Below, one piece after another: positions 1 through 6,223 of a stretch of 32,929 nt of DNA. Under the pieces are notes generated by a model. It searched no databases. It had not been told where the DNA came from and worked only from the letters and a program-made list of their open reading frames with translations. Made by a program: the position numbers and the translations under genes. Positions within the stretch are counted from its first letter, which is position 1; each line of letters opens with the position of its first letter. Source of the stretch: DATKDU01 sp035512595 (GTDB lineage: Bacteria > Planctomycetota > Planctomycetia > Pirellulales > Pirellulaceae); the NCBI GenBank assembly GCA_035512595.1, contig DATKDU010000322.1, forward strand, positions 1-32,929, written 5' to 3'.

Positions 1-2
1 CC

Positions 3-479
3 AACAAAGCGATCCGCTCGGTGGTCGAGATCGGCATTGCCGACGCAGCGCGGACGCGAAAGGTGTGGGAAGCCCTGGCCTTTCGCCGCGAGAACCTGCC
101 GCTGCGCTACACGGGGATCGACCCGTTTGAATCGCGGCCGCCGGGGCAGCCGGCACTGTCCCTCAAGCAGGCCTACAGCGAGCTGCGTCGCGATGGGGTG
201 CAGGTGAAGCTTGTCCCTGGTGATCCCGCCACAGCACTGCACCGCACGGCCAATTCGCTCACCGGCACCGACCTCTTGATCATTTCCGCGACGATCGATG
301 CGGGGGATCTGGCTCGTGCCTGGACCTGGATGCCGCGAATGCTGCACGCGGGAACCATCATTTATCAGGAAGTGCGCGACGCAGCGGGCGCGAGTAGCTG
401 GCAGCGGCTGTCGATCGTAGAGATCCAGCAGCGAGCGAAAGCAGCCAAAGACGGAGGCAAGGCACGCAATGCGGCGTAG
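3..479 (+). CDS. Methyltransferase-like protein, 3' part of gene
   Basis: The reading frame is open to the left edge (codons for N-K-A-I-R-S precede the GTG at 21), so the true start lies outside the window and only the C-terminal ~158 residues are seen. The visible part resembles a class I SAM-dependent methyltransferase fold: RSVVEIGIADAARTRKVWEA looks like motif I at the end of strand 1, YTGIDPFESR like the acidic end of strand 2, VKLVPGDPATAL like the segment after strand 3, and DLLIISATID like strand 4. The glycine-rich GxGxG loop is poorly kept (EIGIADAART), so cofactor binding is not certain. The C-terminus is Lys/Ala rich. No neighbour in the window hints at a substrate. The methyltransferase-like assignment is inferred from pattern only. 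Confidence 0.6.
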   Translation, partial: NKAIRSVVEIGIADAARTRKVWEALAFRRENLPLRYTGIDPFESRPPGQPALSLKQAYSELRRDGVQVKLVPGDPATALHRTANSLTGTDLLIISATIDAGDLARAWTWMPRMLHAGTIIYQEVRDAAGASSWQRLSIVEIQQRAKAAKDGGKARNAA

Positions 480-772
480 GTCGGAAGGCCGCGTGTCGCG
501 TGCCATTGACCACAAATATCCCCAAAAACTGATGGACAACGTGTTGGCGCATCCTTAGATTATTTTCCGTTCCGTTCTCCGTTTGAGGTTCTCTCGAACT
601 ACGGAGTGGTAAGTCCGAGCGAAAGCCATGGAGCATCTGCCGACGCCATCGGTCGGCAACTCTGCGATAGGGACGGGGGCGAGCACAGAAAAGGGGGACA
701 TTCAACTTTTCTGAAAAAGTAGAATGTCCCCTTTCCCTGGCTACAGTTTAAGGCATCGTGTGGCCTACACGG
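480..772. other. Non-coding stretch with a palindrome
   Basis: No credible coding frame was seen on either strand. The only clear structure is the long hairpin at 694-731, listed separately. The open frames that cross this stretch have unnatural composition and no recognisable domain. Confidence 0.5.
694..731. repeat. GGGGACATTC-type palindromic repeat, copy 1
   Basis: The left arm GGGGACATTCAACTTTT (694-710) and the right arm AAAAAGTAGAATGTCCCC (714-731) form a near-perfect hairpin with one mismatch and a CTG loop. A degenerate relative sits at 1399-1429. It resembles REP-type elements, which are often mobilised by single-domain Y1 transposases; no such transposase is present here, so that link is inference. 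It lies between the methyltransferase-like gene and a convergent small membrane-protein gene and could also stop transcription. Confidence 0.7.
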
Positions 773-1045
773 TCATCGACCGACCTGTTTCCGCCGCAAA
801 GTCATCATGACGCCGCTTAATACCATCGCTGCGCCGATAATCATCAACGCGAAAGATTGTATCGAAAACGCCCAAGAATCCCATCCTTCAATAACGGCGA
901 TGTCGCCCGGGTCCACTCCATCATCCAAAAGCCGACTCGATATAATTAGAGCACAAAGCATTGGGATTAAGCTGGCGAGAAGAAGTCCAACTCCGCAGGT
1001 AACGACGCTGAGCGTAAGTAATGAAAACTGTAAAGGCCGACTCAT
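773..1045 (-). CDS. Small two-helix membrane protein
   Basis: This encodes 90 residues starting MSRPLQFSLLTLSVV. Two hydrophobic segments are clear: residues about 7-36 (up to SSRLLDD) and about 60-82 (SFALMIIGAAMVLSGVMMTL). Between them is a short acidic loop (DDGVDPGDIAVIEGWDSW), and the C-terminus RRKQVGR is basic, which would place it in the cytoplasm. A GGGGA stretch five bases before the ATG could serve as ribosome binding site. The composition looks like a real membrane protein, unlike the shadow frames around it. No family or function was recognised. The gene stands alone between repeats. Confidence 0.55.
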   Translation of the reverse strand: MSRPLQFSLLTLSVVTCGVGLLLASLIPMLCALIISSRLLDDGVDPGDIAVIEGWDSWAFSIQSFALMIIGAAMVLSGVMMTLRRKQVGR

Positions 1046-1094
1046 CGCAGTCCCCGATTATTACATGTCGCTGCACTATACATTTCATCGGTTA

Positions 1095-1320
1095 GCGGGC
1101 GGGTGGCACTGTTTTGGGTGCCACTGGCGGGCCGCCCGCCAGTGTGACGCGGGGGCACGCCCTCCATCACCGGCGAGCCGCAAGCGGCATTCTGACAAGA
1201 CGCGGCATCGGCGGAAAGGTTCCATTCCGGATTCTCTCGTTCCCACGCTCCGCGTGGGGACGCTCTGCGTCCCGACACTCGACGCGGAGCGTCGGCGCTC
1301 ATGTTCCCACGCGGGGGGAA
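1095..1320. repeat. Composite palindromic repeat, copy A
   Basis: There are two joined blocks. Block 1 (about 1095-1233) contains a perfect 11-bp inverted repeat around one base at 1122-1144 (CACTGGCGGGC / GCCCGCCAGTG). Block 2 (1234-1320) starts CTCTCGTTCCCACGCTCC and carries inverted segments. Block 1 and the start of block 2 recur, with only a few differences, at about 3473-3640; block 2 alone recurs at 2821-2911. This is a dispersed multi-copy element by direct comparison within the window. No open reading frame inside it looks real. Confidence 0.8.
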
Positions 1321-1398
1321 GAAGGGGAGCGGAATGCGCTGCGGGCCCAGTAGGTGAAGCGGGTCGAGGACTGGGCCTGGGGCAGCCTCCGTGCGGGG

Positions 1399-1429
1399 GA
1401 AAAAGGGGACATTCGAATGCCCCTTTTTC
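1399..1429. repeat. GGGGACATTC-type palindromic repeat, copy 2
   Basis: GAAAAAGGGGACATTC is followed directly by GAATGCCCCTTTTTC, a near palindrome that lost one base on the right side. It lacks the inner ACTTTT/AAAAAGT part of the copy at 694-731. It ends about 80 bases before the next gene on the plus strand. Confidence 0.65.
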
Positions 1430-1508
1430 GGTCCGCAAACTCGTCGGCGGGATAAATAAGATAGGTCCTCAACACGACGGCCTCCCCAGTTCTCCGTAGA
1501 ATTCTGCC

Positions 1509-2801
1509 ATGAATCATTTCTGGTCTTCCCAGCGATTTTGGGCACATGTCCGCCTTTTCGATGCAAGGCAGGCATGCACTTCAACTTTGATGCTCCTATT
1601 CAACATTGGTTCCGTAGCACTTGCACAAGTGCCGCCGACGGTGAGCGGAACGGCTGGGAATGCGCCGCCACCAATTCCCTTCAATCTTAAAGATGAGACG
1701 GAAGTGCGCCATTTTGAGTCTTTACGACAGGAGATTGTCACGCAAGCGAAAAGAGTGTTGTCGCGAAATCGCGACGGGTCCTCCGAGGAAGAGCGGCTCT
1801 CCAAACGCGCGGCGGGCATCCTGGCGATGACCAATGTCGATCGCAAGCAGTCGATCAAGAATTCGGTCAAAAACATCGATATCCGGCGTTCAGGCCCTGC
1901 ATTAGAACCTGGTCCGCTCGTCGGCTATTACACGGCGCAGTCCCTTACCGGCTACCGCCGACCAGAGACTGTCGAGGCGATCCTTGACACGCTTGAGCAG
2001 CCGCGGACTAGCTTAGAAATCTTGATTCGCGCGTGTGTTCTCAACGGTCTCGATCATCCGCCAGTGATTATGGCGCGTGTCCAGAAAACGCTAAAGGCGG
2101 CGGAAGCAGCGCCCGACAAGCCCCACTGGGCCGACAACCTCCGGCAGCTCCGAAAATGCCTCGCGCCCGATTACTTTCGCGACCGCGCCAATTGGCCCAG
2201 TCGGCTTCCCGACAAGATCCATCCCCCTCTGTTTGGGGAAAGGCGGGCAGACACCCTCGATCCGCCGATCGAGCGGTTTCCGCCCGAAAAGATCGACATT
2301 GCCGACGCCACCCACATGTACTTCTACGGCCAGCTTTGCCGCTCGGTCGAAATTCACTGCGCTGTGGCGCTGCTCGACTGGCACGATCGCAAATCGATCG
2401 ACCAAGAACTGGCATTGACGGCAGCGCGGCTGCTCAACCTGATTGCGATCAAGGACTCCGCCTCCGCGCTTTGCGCGACCATGACCTTGCGCGAACCCGT
2501 GGAAGGGGAGCCCAAGGACCCGCTGGACGGCTTTCCCGCGGCACAGGCCCTGGCCGCCAGCGGCCGGACCGACGTCGCGGACGAGTTGATCAGGCGCCTC
2601 CGCGGTCCTTATCCGCCGTCGGATCGGGAGGTCCTGCTGGGCGCCCACATCCTGCGGAAACTCGACCGCCCGGAGATCATGCTGGTCAGGCTCAAAAATG
2701 CCCCTGCGAGCGGCGCGCTCCAAAAAATCGAGTCCTGGTTCAAGACCCCCGGCTTCTTCGACGATCCGGCCAACTGGCCCAGCCGCTTGCCCCAGAAATG
2801 A
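1509..2801 (+). CDS. Secreted protein with internal repeat, function unknown
   Basis: This encodes 430 residues. The N-terminus has a hydrophobic stretch (TLMLLFNIGSVALAQ, about residues 26-40) that reads as a signal peptide with cleavage after ALAQ. The true start could be a few codons downstream of the ATG used, because the region before the hydrophobic stretch is long. The mature part is mainly helical, with HEAT-like stretches. A motif is duplicated: YFRDRANWPSRLPDK at about 222-236 and FFDDPANWPSRLPQK at the very C-terminus (about 416-430), each preceded by a similar helix, so the protein is probably two related modules. No enzymatic motif was seen. It is flanked by repeats on both sides and has no operon partners. 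Confidence 0.7.
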   Translation: MNHFWSSQRFWAHVRLFDARQACTSTLMLLFNIGSVALAQVPPTVSGTAGNAPPPIPFNLKDETEVRHFESLRQEIVTQAKRVLSRNRDGSSEEERLSKRAAGILAMTNVDRKQSIKNSVKNIDIRRSGPALEPGPLVGYYTAQSLTGYRRPETVEAILDTLEQPRTSLEILIRACVLNGLDHPPVIMARVQKTLKAAEAAPDKPHWADNLRQLRKCLAPDYFRDRANWPSRLPDKIHPPLFGERRADTLDPPIERFPPEKIDIADATHMYFYGQLCRSVEIHCAVALLDWHDRKSIDQELALTAARLLNLIAIKDSASALCATMTLREPVEGEPKDPLDGFPAAQALAASGRTDVADELIRRLRGPYPPSDREVLLGAHILRKLDRPEIMLVRLKNAPASGALQKIESWFKTPGFFDDPANWPSRLPQK

Positions 2802-2820
2802 TCTCATCCGACAAACTTTT

Positions 2821-2911
2821 CTCTCGTTCCCACGCTCCGCGTGAGGACGCTCTGCTTCCCGTAGACGACGCGGAGCGTCGGCGCTCGTGTTCCCACGCGG
2901 AGCGTGGGAAC
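2821..2911. repeat. Palindromic repeat block, copy B
   Basis: The outer arms GTTCCCACGCTCCGCGTG (2826-2843) and CACGCGGAGCGTGGGAAC (2894-2911) are a perfect 18-bp inverted repeat. The inside carries further short complementary pieces (GACGCTC / GAGCGTC), so the transcript could fold into a branched structure. It begins 20 bases after the stop codon of the secreted repeat protein and corresponds to block 2 of copies A and C. It may act as a transcript end or be a mobile palindrome. Confidence 0.8.
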
Positions 2912-3212
2912 AAGCGGTCGTCCGCCCAGCGGCGGAGTATGCCGCGGGGACGCGGCGGTTCAGCGGGTTGTCAGCCTTTGGACACATGTATACAATTGTG
3001 GCATAACAATTGCTGCTGAAGTTCCTGCGGCCTGGCAGCCTGCCAATTCGGCGGATCGCTGCTGCGCGCTGTTGTTCTTTGAAAATCCGGTAGACGAAGG
3101 CTTGAAAGCGATGCCTGGCGATCGGGCAACGTGGCCAGTCGGCCTAGTCGGCACTTATCGAGGCGCAACGGTGCCCACGAAGCTGCTCGCGACGCAAGTC
3201 CGTTCATGACTG

Positions 3213-3224
3213 GAACATACGTTC
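3213..3224. promoter_or_regulatory. LexA-box-like palindrome (weak)
   Basis: GAACATACGTTC fits the GAAC-N4-GTTC core of the LexA box known from Gram-positive bacteria. It also sits within a larger hairpin (GGAACAT 3212-3218 with ATGTTCC 3225-3231). No gene starts within several hundred bases downstream, so a regulatory role is unsupported. Confidence 0.2.
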
Positions 3225-3373
3225 ATGTTCCCGCCAGTATGGCGACGGAGCGTCGCTTATTAAAGAAAAAAATGGTGGAAATCGCAAAGCACAGCGGGGC
3301 AAGGGGTTAAATGCGACAAATGAGCCGATGTGAATGCTCAAATCGCTTATCACTTCATCCGACGGATTCAGAA

Positions 3374-3476
3374 CTCACGCGTCCATCATCTCCTCTTGCT
3401 CGATCATCCGCTCCCGCGGGTCCTTGAGGCCGTCGGACAGTTTGGCGAGTGCTTCCGTCTCGATCTGCCGCACGCG
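3374..3476 (-). pseudogene. Copy of the 3' end of the sigma-factor gene
   Basis: These 103 bases match 4540-4642 at 102 positions. They encode the last 33 residues of the neighbouring sigma factor (RVRQIETEALAKL to the C-terminal EEMMDA) plus the stop codon, i.e. the end of region 4.2. The only difference (3402 against 4568) changes ATT to ATC, a synonymous change. The copy ends exactly where the composite repeat at 3473 begins, so the rest of the gene is missing. It cannot make a working sigma factor. It is most likely a recent partial duplication or a gene-conversion product. Confidence 0.9.
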
Positions 3477-3685
3477 GGCAGGTGGCACTGTTTTGGGTGC
3501 CACTGGCGGGCCGCCCGCCAGTGTGATGCGGGGACACGCCCTCCATCACCGGCGAGCCGCAAGCGGCATTCAAGACGCGGCAGCGGCGGAAAGGTTCCAT
3601 TCCGGATTCTCTCGTTCCCACGCTCCGCGTGGGGACGCAAGCGGGGACGCTCTGCGTCCCGCAGACGACGCGGAGCGCGGGAACA
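3473..3685. repeat. Composite palindromic repeat, copy C
   Basis: This repeats the element at 1095-1320. Block 1 (about 3473-3608) has the same perfect inverted repeat at 3501-3523, and block 2 (3609-3685) starts CTCTCGTTCCCACGCTCC. Differences from copy A are a few substitutions, a short deletion after the GCGGCATT stretch and a shortened second block. It directly abuts the sigma-factor gene fragment on its left. Confidence 0.8.
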
Positions 3686-3798
3686 AGTGGTCGTCCGCGG
3701 AGCTGCGAGCGGGTAGAGACCTGTATTTTGTTCTTTGCCGTGTTCTGGACAAAAAGCCACTGATGCGTACAATGCCAGTAAGGGCCTGTGCGCCCGGT

Positions 3799-4370
3799 TT
3801 GTTCTTTGACAAGTCGAAATTCTAAAATGACCTTCGAGGGCGATCTCCCCGCGCGAAAGAGGGCCCGGACTGAGCACAGCGTCCGGCTCGCACCCCGGCC
3901 CCCCCGGTGTGGGGGTTGCATTCAGACGTTCTGTCTTATGTCACTTGCGCCGATTCGGCGGAGCGGAGTGATGCACGCAACTCTTTATCCTGACGGCAGT
4001 TCCGCCGAGAGGGCCGGCTCGGCGGCGGAGCGCAAGTGACGAATTGCTTCCCCCCCTTCGCCTCTTGCCTGGAAGGGGCATAACCGGACCGGATGTCCAA
4101 TAGCGGGGGCCGGTCGCCGCGCTCCACAGCCAGTCTGTGGACAAAAGGATCCAGCGGCGGCCATGTTGCCCTTGAGCCTTCCCAGCGCCGGGGCATTCAA
4201 CCCCCCCGTTCGGGGCGTTATGAACCGCCCGGCTGTTTTGGCCGTAACTGGTGATGTGGACAGAAGTTACGGAACACGGACCCGGCGCAATAGCGTTATC
4301 AGCCCGGCTTCAGAGGAGCTTGGAGCGGACCAGGGCTAAGGGCGATTGGACAGCCATTCCCGGAGGCTGT
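3799..4370. ncRNA. Candidate structured non-coding region
   Basis: There is no coding frame, but several signals suggest RNA structure. A boxA-like motif (GTTCTTTGACAA at 3801-3812) stands at the left end. A perfect 11-bp inverted repeat joins GTCACTTGCGC (3940-3950) and GCGCAAGTGAC (4030-4040), enclosing CGGCGGA/TCCGCCG and CCGCCGAG/CTCGGCGG pairs. Further right are a CCCCG-TT-CGGGG hairpin near 4206-4218 and a TAGCC-TTC-GGCTA hairpin near 4371-4383. The strand is not determined. It could be an unrecognised RNA or simply decayed repeat DNA. Features of tmRNA and RNase P RNA were looked for and not found. Confidence 0.3.
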
Positions 4371-4389
4371 TAGCCTTCGGCTAGGGACT

Positions 4390-4521
4390 GGAACATCAGG
4401 GGGCTGACGCCCCCCGCTCGCCGAAAACGGGAACCTGGAACATCAGGGGGCTGACGCCCCCTCGCTCGCCGAAACCGGGAACCCGGAACATCAGGGGGCT
4501 GACGCCCCCCGCTCGCCGATG
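4390..4521. repeat. Three tandem copies of a 47-48 bp hairpin unit
   Basis: The units begin at 4390, 4437 and 4485, each starting GGAACATCAGGGGGCTGACG. Every unit contains the perfect hairpin GGGGGC-TGAC-GCCCCC followed by GCTCGCCG. The third unit is cut short about 20 bases before the sigma-factor stop codon. On the sigma-gene transcript these hairpins fall right after the stop codon and could work as terminators or as RNA stabilisers. The upstream TAGCC-TTC-GGCTA hairpin may belong to the same family. Confidence 0.85.
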
Positions 4522-4540
4522 GCTCCCGGCTCCTGACCCC

Positions 4541-5479
4541 TCACGCGTCCATCATCTCCTCTTGCTCAATCATCCGCTCCCGCGGGTCCTTGAGGCCGTC
4601 GGACAGTTTGGCGAGTGCTTCCGTCTCGATCTGCCGCACGCGTTCGCGGGTCAGGCCGAGCCGCTCGCCGATTTCCTTGAGCGTGTGCGGCTCGCAGTCT
4701 TCCAGGCCGAACCGCATCTTGAGGACCGTCGCCTCGCGGGGGTCCATCGTGGTGAACATCTCCCGCACGCTCTTGAGGACGTCGTGCTCGACCAGCTCGT
4801 CCTCGGGGTTCTTCAGCCGCTCGTCCATGACGATCTCGCCCAGCGACCACCCCGATTCGGACTGGTCGGTCTGCGGCGTGGCGTTGTAAATCCGGATCGC
4901 CTTCTTGATGATCGGCAGCTTCTTCCGCTGCAAACCCAGGACGCGGCCAACTTCTTCCGGCGTGGGAGTGCGGCCGAGCTCTTCCGTCAATCGCGCGCTG
5001 GCCCGCCGCCACTTGGAAAGCAGTTCCACCATGTAGGCCGGGATGCGGATCGTCTTGGCGCAATTGATCAGCGCCCGCTTGATCGACTGCTTGATCCAGT
5101 AGCTGGCGTAGGTGGAAAACCGCGTCCCCATATTCGGATCAAACCCTTCCACCGCTCGCAACAGTCCCAGATTCCCCTCCTCGATCAGATCCTGAAGGGC
5201 CAGCCCCTTTCCCGTGTAGCCGCGGGCGATGTTCACCACCAGCCGCAGATTGGCCCGCACCATCCGGTCCCGCGCTTTGACGTCGCCGTCGGCAATCATG
5301 GCCGCCAGGTCCCGCTCATCCTGCGCCGTGAGCAGGGCCGTCTCATTGATCTCCCGCAGATACGTTTCCAGCGGCGTTTGTGCGGCGGGCGTGCGGCGCG
5401 GCGCCTTGACCTTGGCCTTAGCCTTGACCTTCACCTGGGCGGGCGTGGCGGCAATCGGCTTGGTACGTGGCGAACCCAT
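4541..5479 (-). CDS. RNA polymerase sigma-70 factor, RpoD/SigA type
   Basis: From the ATG at 5479 the protein has 312 residues. The frame stays open upstream to 5557, but the extra 26 residues are encoded by a palindromic site, so the internal MGSPRTK start is preferred. The N-terminus is short, Lys/Ala/Pro rich and lacks region 1.1. Region 1.2 follows (TPLETYLREINETALLT), then region 2 (NLRLVVNIARGY, DLIEEGNLGLLRAVEGFD, FSTYASYWIKQSIKRAL), region 3 (EELGRTPTPEEVGRVLG) and region 4 with the -35 binding helix-turn-helix (TLKEIGERLGLTRERVRQIE). It directs RNA polymerase to promoters. Without region 1.1 it could be the housekeeping factor of this lineage or a group 2 paralogue. Its 3' end is duplicated at 3374-3476. 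Confidence 0.93.
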   Translation of the reverse strand: MGSPRTKPIAATPAQVKVKAKAKVKAPRRTPAAQTPLETYLREINETALLTAQDERDLAAMIADGDVKARDRMVRANLRLVVNIARGYTGKGLALQDLIEEGNLGLLRAVEGFDPNMGTRFSTYASYWIKQSIKRALINCAKTIRIPAYMVELLSKWRRASARLTEELGRTPTPEEVGRVLGLQRKKLPIIKKAIRIYNATPQTDQSESGWSLGEIVMDERLKNPEDELVEHDVLKSVREMFTTMDPREATVLKMRFGLEDCEPHTLKEIGERLGLTRERVRQIETEALAKLSDGLKDPRERMIEQEEMMDA

Positions 5480-5518
5480 GGAGTGCTCGTTGGTGAGGGG
5501 CGCAGACCAGGAAACAAC

Positions 5519-5541
5519 CCATGCTATCGTCGATAGCATGG
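5519..5541. promoter_or_regulatory. Perfect inverted repeat upstream of sigma gene
   Basis: CCATGCTATCG (5519-5529) and CGATAGCATGG (5531-5541) are perfect 11-bp inverted arms around a single T. The site lies 40-62 bases upstream of the chosen sigma-factor start, where an operator or promoter element would be expected. The regulator is unknown. Being odd-centred and compact, it fits a dimeric DNA-binding protein better than a terminator, which would need a loop. Confidence 0.45.
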
Positions 5542-5719
5542 TAAGTTCTGCACACAACGGTGGACCTGGAGGATCATGCCGGCAGTCGGGATGGTGGCGA
5601 TCGTAGGGGGTGCGTCACGGCGATAATCGGCCTGTGGCTATGACGGAGAGCGCGCGAATGAATCGGCGGAAGTCCCTGCTGCCGAAAATCGCGAGGAACG
5701 AACGGATTGAAACTCCGTT

Positions 5720-6208
5720 CTACTTGCGGCCGCACCCCTGCTGGATGGCCGCCTGCTCGTAGTGCGTGATCTTGTCCACGCGGCGGGCATGGCGGCCACC
5801 CTCGAAGGGGGTTTCCAGCCAGGTTTGCACGATCTGGCCGACGTGGCGGAGATGCTCGTCGGCACCCGACTCGGGCAGATCGCCGGAGAGGCAGAGGACG
5901 TTCACGTCGTTGTGCTGGCGGGAGAGCCTGGCGAGCGGCAGGCTGTCGCAAACGGCGGCGCGCACGCCGGGGTACTTGTTGGCGGTGATCGCCATGCCGA
6001 TGCCCGTGCCGCACACGAGAATGCCGCGGTCGGCGTCCCTGGTGGATACTTTGCCGGCGACGGTGGCCGCCATGTCGGGATAATCGACCGCCTGGCCGGA
6101 ATCGCAGGGGCCTTCGTCGCTGACCTGGTGGCCGAGCGAAGCCAGGAGCGTCGTGATGGCCCCTTTGATCTCGACGCCGCGGTGATCGCTGCCGATGGAA
6201 ATGCGCAT
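5720..6208 (-). CDS. rpiB: Ribose-5-phosphate isomerase B
   Basis: This encodes 162 residues, the usual size for the RpiB/LacAB family. It interconverts ribose 5-phosphate and ribulose 5-phosphate in the pentose phosphate pathway. Conserved features are the N-terminal ISIGSDHRG with Asp8-His9, the active-site VCGTGIGMAI with Cys66 at the position of the catalytic cysteine in the E. coli enzyme, and RQHNDVNVLCLSGD with His99. The gene starts 15 bases after the stop of the sua5-phosphatase gene. An AAGGA stretch overlapping that stop codon may be its ribosome binding site, so the two are probably cotranscribed. Confidence 0.95.
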   Translation of the reverse strand: MRISIGSDHRGVEIKGAITTLLASLGHQVSDEGPCDSGQAVDYPDMAATVAGKVSTRDADRGILVCGTGIGMAITANKYPGVRAAVCDSLPLARLSRQHNDVNVLCLSGDLPESGADEHLRHVGQIVQTWLETPFEGGRHARRVDKITHYEQAAIQQGCGRK

Positions 6209-6223
6209 GGGCCAGTGGCGTCC

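Larger units (their letters stand above)
1046..1508. other. Repeat-filled non-coding region
   Basis: This gap between the small membrane-protein gene and the secreted repeat protein holds a composite palindromic element (1095-1320) and a second GGGGACATTC-type palindrome (1399-1429). Frames through it encode only repeat-derived, arginine-rich peptides with no domain. Confidence 0.6.
2802..4540. other. Long non-coding, repeat-rich region
   Basis: About 1.7 kb without a credible gene. In order it holds a palindromic repeat block (2821-2911), a LexA-box-like palindrome (3213-3224), a 103-bp copy of the sigma-factor gene end (3374-3476), a second composite repeat (3473-3685), three GTTCTTTG boxA-like motifs (3074, 3730, 3801), an 11-bp long-range inverted repeat (3940-3950 with 4030-4040) and three tandem copies of a hairpin unit (4390-4521). 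Open frames here are short, overlap the repeats and show no domain. Confidence 0.65.

Noticed and set aside
807..1499. 230-codon plus-strand open frame
   Set aside because: It runs opposite the small membrane-protein gene and then through palindromic repeats; composition is not protein-like.
2033..3019. 328-codon plus-strand open frame
   Set aside because: It is out of frame within the secreted repeat protein and continues into a palindromic repeat.
3074..3812. rRNA operon or CRISPR leader suggested by boxA-like GTTCTTTG motifs
   Set aside because: No rRNA sequence or repeat-spacer array follows.
4390..4521. CRISPR-like array
   Set aside because: The units repeat over their whole length, leaving no unique spacers, and no cas gene is present.
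480..4540. Transposase or integrase gene linked to the repeats
   Set aside because: No frame in the gene-poor region shows a Y1, DDE or tyrosine recombinase motif.
4562..5536. Long plus-strand open frame opposite the sigma-factor gene
   Set aside because: It is the antisense shadow of a clear sigma-70 gene; its translation has no domain and arginine/histidine-rich composition.
5480..5557. Upstream start for the sigma factor, adding 26 residues
   Set aside because: These codons lie in the perfect palindrome and a promoter-like region; the internal ATG gives the expected short N-terminus.
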